Assembly (NCBI GenBank): GCA_002480645.1
Contig: DLCN01000016.1
Coordinates: 243,348 to 307,347 of the forward strand
From: Balneolaceae bacterium UBA7797
Lineage (GTDB): Bacteria > Bacteroidota > Rhodothermia > Balneolales > Balneolaceae
DNA length: 64,000 nucleotides
Direction of reading: 5' to 3'
Both the position numbers and the translations under genes were made by a program. Shown piece by piece: positions 61,909-64,000 of the stretch (position 1 is its first letter; every line of letters begins with the position of its first letter). The notes beneath the pieces are model-generated. The model had not been told where the DNA came from. It saw only the letters and a program-made list of their open reading frames with translations, and ran no database searches.

Positions 61909-63102
61909 TTTCTGGTTGCTGTCAAGCATATTCTGAGTCCGTTGAGCGGCTCAACTTAACACTGCAAAACACTCATGGTTTATTCCGCGAAGCGATTGTA
62001 CATCCTTGAACAAAAGTCATACATCGCTCCTATCATCTTTGATACAACACTACGAAAACACGGAGCAGATACGGAGCAGACACGGAGCTATACCGAAGAA
62101 GTCCTGTAGAAAATACAACTAGCTTACTTCGGAATTCCCACATTGGAGCTCTGCTCCAAATCACAATCTGTTTACCACTTTTGAGTGACCCAATCCTTCA
62201 TCCAGAGTGCAAAGATGGATCCGCTAAACGTTGAACTGGCAAGTACAGACCAACGATTGATGACTATTCTATAACTTAGAAATCCAACTCAAAACTCAAC
62301 ACTAAACACTCAAAACTGCGAAGCATACATTCTTAATTCCGCGCAGCGGTGAGCTCAAAACTTTGAAACGGTCATTGCGAGGGTCGCAGTGAGCGAAGCG
62401 AACCGAGCCGCGGCAATCTTGTGATAATAACCCAGAAACAGGTTTTACCACTTTTGAGCGACCCAGTCCTTCATCCAGATCCTTCGGCTGACGGAGAAGC
62501 ATCTACGGGTGAACAAACTGGTTGATTCCAAAATACGAAGGACCGATGTGCGAGAGACCGATTGATCGATCCGGTCTCCTGCTCAACACTTTGAAGCAGT
62601 CATTATATCTGGTTCCGTAGCTCCGCTGCGGAATTCCCCCACAGGAGCTCTGCTCCATTGAACAATCTGTTTACCACTTTTGAGCGACCAAAAGTGGCGC
62701 AAAAGTCGCCGGAAGAAATGGAGATGGCGTTATAACCATATGTTGATCGCCTTCCCTGCTCTGAACTACTCCTCCCCATTTCACCAGTAGTCCCGCATTT
62801 CTCCCGGAGGTTCATTTTGTAGCTCGTAAATTGAACTTCTTGTTTTTAATTATGTGATGATCTGACAAGAAAAGACCTATGATTGAATAGTGTAGAATCA
62901 GCTCAAGCCTCCCATTCTTAATTTTTAATTCATAATTCTTAATTCCGCGAAGCGCCCAACTCAAAACTCAACACTATACACTCAAAACTGTGAAGCTATC
63001 CCCAATTCTTAATTTTTAATTCTTAATTCTTAATTCCGCGCAGCGGTGATTGATGCGCATACATAATTCCTTTGTTTTATTTGACATAATTTTATACTCT
63101 AG
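61909..63102. repeat. Long non-coding tract with several repeat families
   Basis: No supported gene. A GTTGAG/CTCAAC hairpin lies at 61941-61955. A 60-75 bp repeat (GGAATTCCC...GAGCTCTGCTCC...TTTACCACTTTTGAG) is at 62131-62207 and 62630-62690, with a partial copy at 62442-62480; in the second copy CCACTTTTG can pair with CAAAAGTGG. GTCATTGCGAG...GGCAATCTTG is at 62371-62421. AATTCTTAATTC and ACTCAAAACTC tandem tracts, often followed by CCGCGAAGCG or CCGCGCAGCG, are near 62330, 62940 and 63025. The latter motif also occurs in many Bacteroidota genomes. Confidence 0.7.
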
Positions 63103-63272
63103 TGTTGCGGACAGCGCAATTCCTTACAAGAAAAGCTGGAATATTATCCGACACAGCAGTGGTTAAAAGTGTCGGATAACATTCCGGATAACAAAGCGGA
63201 ACTGTGTTTAAAGGGCGATTTTGTCATTTTATCCGACAAAATCAGCAAAAACCCTCGGTCGTATAATAATAT
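63103..63272. other. Hairpin-rich segment before cassette array
   Basis: TTGCG/CGCAA can pair at 63105-63119. TTATCCGACAC (63144-63154) is a perfect inverted match to GTGTCGGATAA (63169-63179), and the latter can instead pair with TTATCCGACA at 63229-63238. GATTTTGTC/GACAAAATC (63217-63243) is a further perfect 9 bp stem. GGATAAC occurs twice, 12 bp apart, at 63174 and 63186. Frames on both strands stay open through this stretch, but none has a recognisable protein. Confidence 0.5.
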
Positions 63273-63273
63273 G

Positions 63274-63561
63274 TTATGCAACAAATCCTTTAAATATTTC
63301 CCATACTTCGAATATCTTTTCCTCACCAACTTTTCTACCATCAAAGTAATAGGTCAGGAAGTCAAAATAATCATTCCCTAATGGGTACTTAACAGTAATT
63401 GAATAAACGCCCCCGCATCTATACTGTATAGTAGTTATTTCACATGTCTTTAATTCTCCACCAATAAGCTGTATTTTTGCCCTTGTTGGCAAGTTGCATA
63501 ACAATCGTTTCAAGTCGGATTCGCTTTGCTCGTCTGTTTTAATTTCTGTCTCTGTATTCAT
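63274..63561 (-). CDS. Small unknown protein in cassette, antisense to array
   Basis: A 95-residue protein I do not recognise. The composition is natural (LPTRAKIQLIGGELKTCEIT, then YSITVKYPLGNDYFDFLTYY), with beta-strand alternation and a helical acidic end. It is read against the direction of the neighbouring cassette gene. Its stop codon overlaps GTTATGCAAC at 63273-63282, the exact reverse complement of GTTGCATAAC at 63493-63502. Its first 20 or so codons lie inside the attC-like site. It is therefore a reverse-oriented cassette gene, or a chance frame; I favour a gene. Confidence 0.5.
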   Translation of the reverse strand: MNTETEIKTDEQSESDLKRLLCNLPTRAKIQLIGGELKTCEITTIQYRCGGVYSITVKYPLGNDYFDFLTYYFDGRKVGEEKIFEVWEIFKGFVA

Positions 63562-63615
63562 GTTTCTTGGTTTTTAGTTAATGTTGCTCACCGCTTAAAC
63601 GAGTACACGTTATGT
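63496..63615 (+). other. Integron attC-like recombination site
   Basis: A 120 bp element bounded by GCATAAC (R'' position) and GTTATGT (R' position), nearly complementary as in attC sites. Inside, CGTTTCAAGTCGG (left arm) matches the reverse complement of CCGCTTAAACG (right arm) except for two extra bases on one side, as attC sites have. The left arm agrees with the second site at 63971 in 17 of 18 positions of CATAACAANCGTTTCAAG. A gene starts 11 bp after the right end, the usual cassette layout. Confidence 0.68.
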
Positions 63616-63626
63616 TGCTTTCCTAA

Positions 63627-63959
63627 ATGAAAAACTCAAATTGGAAAATACCATTTGTTTTTACGTATGTATTAACTCCAATAGCAGTTTTTTTAGCTAT
63701 CATTTCAGGTGGAGCGGGTCATGGAGACTATTTTTCAGCAAAATTTTTGTTTCCGTATACAATGGCAACTGCTTCAGTTTTTGATCAGATTTACATCCCA
63801 TTTGCCATATTAGCTTTATTCCAATTCCCGATATATGGGTACATCTTAAAAAAAGCCAACGAGACCAATAAAATTATAAAGGCTAGTCTTATCATTCTCG
63901 TACTACATTTTCTTATGATAGCAGTAGTTTTTTCATTACCAAGCAGTTACTTTGGTTAA
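63627..63959 (+). CDS. Small membrane protein, integron cassette gene
   Basis: A 110-residue protein with three predicted helices (FVFTYVLTPIAVFLAIISGG, IYIPFAILALFQFPIYGYIL, LIILVLHFLMIAVVFSLP). No family is recognised. It begins 11 bp after one attC-like site and ends 11 bp before the next, so it fills one mobile cassette. The AT content is higher than that of the chromosomal genes earlier in the window, consistent with transfer. No signal peptide cleavage site or catalytic motif is seen. Confidence 0.75.
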   Translation: MKNSNWKIPFVFTYVLTPIAVFLAIISGGAGHGDYFSAKFLFPYTMATASVFDQIYIPFAILALFQFPIYGYILKKANETNKIIKASLIILVLHFLMIAVVFSLPSSYFG

Positions 63960-63970
63960 TAAAATTCACA

Positions 63971-64000
63971 ACATAACAAGCGTTTCAAGCGGACTCGGAC
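63971..64000 (+). other. Second attC-like site, cut by the window end
   Basis: Starts ACATAACAAGCGTTTCAAGC and runs into the window edge. It matches the left arm of the site at 63496 in 17 of 18 core positions, and its ACATAAC is the exact reverse complement of the GTTATGT that ends that site. Its right arm lies outside. Confidence 0.65.

Noticed and set aside
62302..62502. Open frames inside the 61.9-63.1 kb tract
   Set aside because: They run through repeat elements, with composition dictated by the repeats and no protein-like pattern.
63103..63381. Plus-strand frame that reads RNSLQEKLEYYPTQQ and continues through the cassette boundary
   Set aside because: It has no convincing start after the TAG at 63100 except a GTG at 63169. 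It overlaps the better antisense gene, and the second half is an obvious shadow of it. The first part could be a gene remnant but matches nothing I recognise.
1..64000. CRISPR arrays, prophage, insertion-sequence transposases, rRNA and tRNA genes
   Set aside because: Looked for on both strands; no regular direct-repeat/spacer pattern, no transposase or phage structural gene and no tRNA cloverleaf was recognised. The tandem repeats present are not CRISPR-like.

Overview
The window is a stretch of bacterial chromosome at moderate GC with dense operons, few Shine-Dalgarno sequences and several TTG or GTG starts. Gene content points to the Bacteroidota/Balneolota side of the tree: a GWxTD-family lipoprotein-like protein, a monomeric isocitrate dehydrogenase, a Bacteroidota-type short arginine decarboxylase next to a deoxyhypusine-synthase-like gene, PAS/GAF hybrid kinases, and a fused alpha/beta branched-chain keto-acid dehydrogenase. 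A Balneola/Gracilimonas-like marine heterotroph is the best guess. This is inference from family content, not from a marker gene.

Layout. 1-6.1 kb: type 4/5 uracil-DNA glycosylase (5' end outside the window), dnaB, an M28 peptidase, and a gluconate-dehydrogenase-type small subunit with its GMC oxidoreductase. 6.1-9.5 kb (minus): tRNA-queuosine mannosyltransferase homologue, mutL and a small membrane protein. 9.6-18.8 kb (minus): a signalling island with two large PAS/GAF histidine kinases, a FIST sensor, two response regulators (one AraC-type), a receiver fused to a degenerate kinase, and an orphan PAS-like protein. Two clear terminators split it. 19-23.9 kb: icd, two c-type heme lipoproteins and two unknown proteins. 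24.0-25.5 kb: a SatD-family regulator plus DUF3307 membrane protein, preceded by four identical-format inverted repeats. 25.5-32.1 kb: an acyl-CoA carboxylase beta subunit, a GWxTD protein, and the operon pdxA-methyltransferase-ftsE-queG. 32.7-38.7 kb (minus): tatA-gatA-SDR-M28-prmA-ppx-sigma operon. 38.8-43.5 kb: DUF2795 protein, BamA-like protein, cyclic-nucleotide-binding protein, rlmD. 44.6-48.4 kb: GH5 cellulase, Bcr/CflA exporter, VapBC-type toxin-antitoxin pair, VOC protein. 48.6-52.2 kb: a complete four-gene Na+-pumping methylmalonyl-CoA decarboxylase. 52.3-61.9 kb: aldo/keto reductase, TPR protein, Omp85-like protein, arginine decarboxylase plus DHS-like enzyme, and fused BCKDH E1.

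Three long non-coding tracts (32.1-32.7, 43.5-44.6 and 53.3-54.1 kb) are built from the same modular interspersed repeats, in both orientations. A fourth tract (61.9-63.1 kb) carries other repeat families. From about 63.27 kb the sequence changes character: two attC-like recombination sites flank a small membrane-protein gene, and an antisense small gene sits before the first site. This reads as the start of an integron cassette array that continues past the window edge.

The two signals I rate highest are the four-site operator array abutting the SatD-family start codon, and the integron-type cassettes at the right edge. Queuosine-related genes (queG and a QTMAN homologue), the polyamine pair and the sodium-pump operon are coherent metabolic modules. 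Their functions rest on family knowledge.
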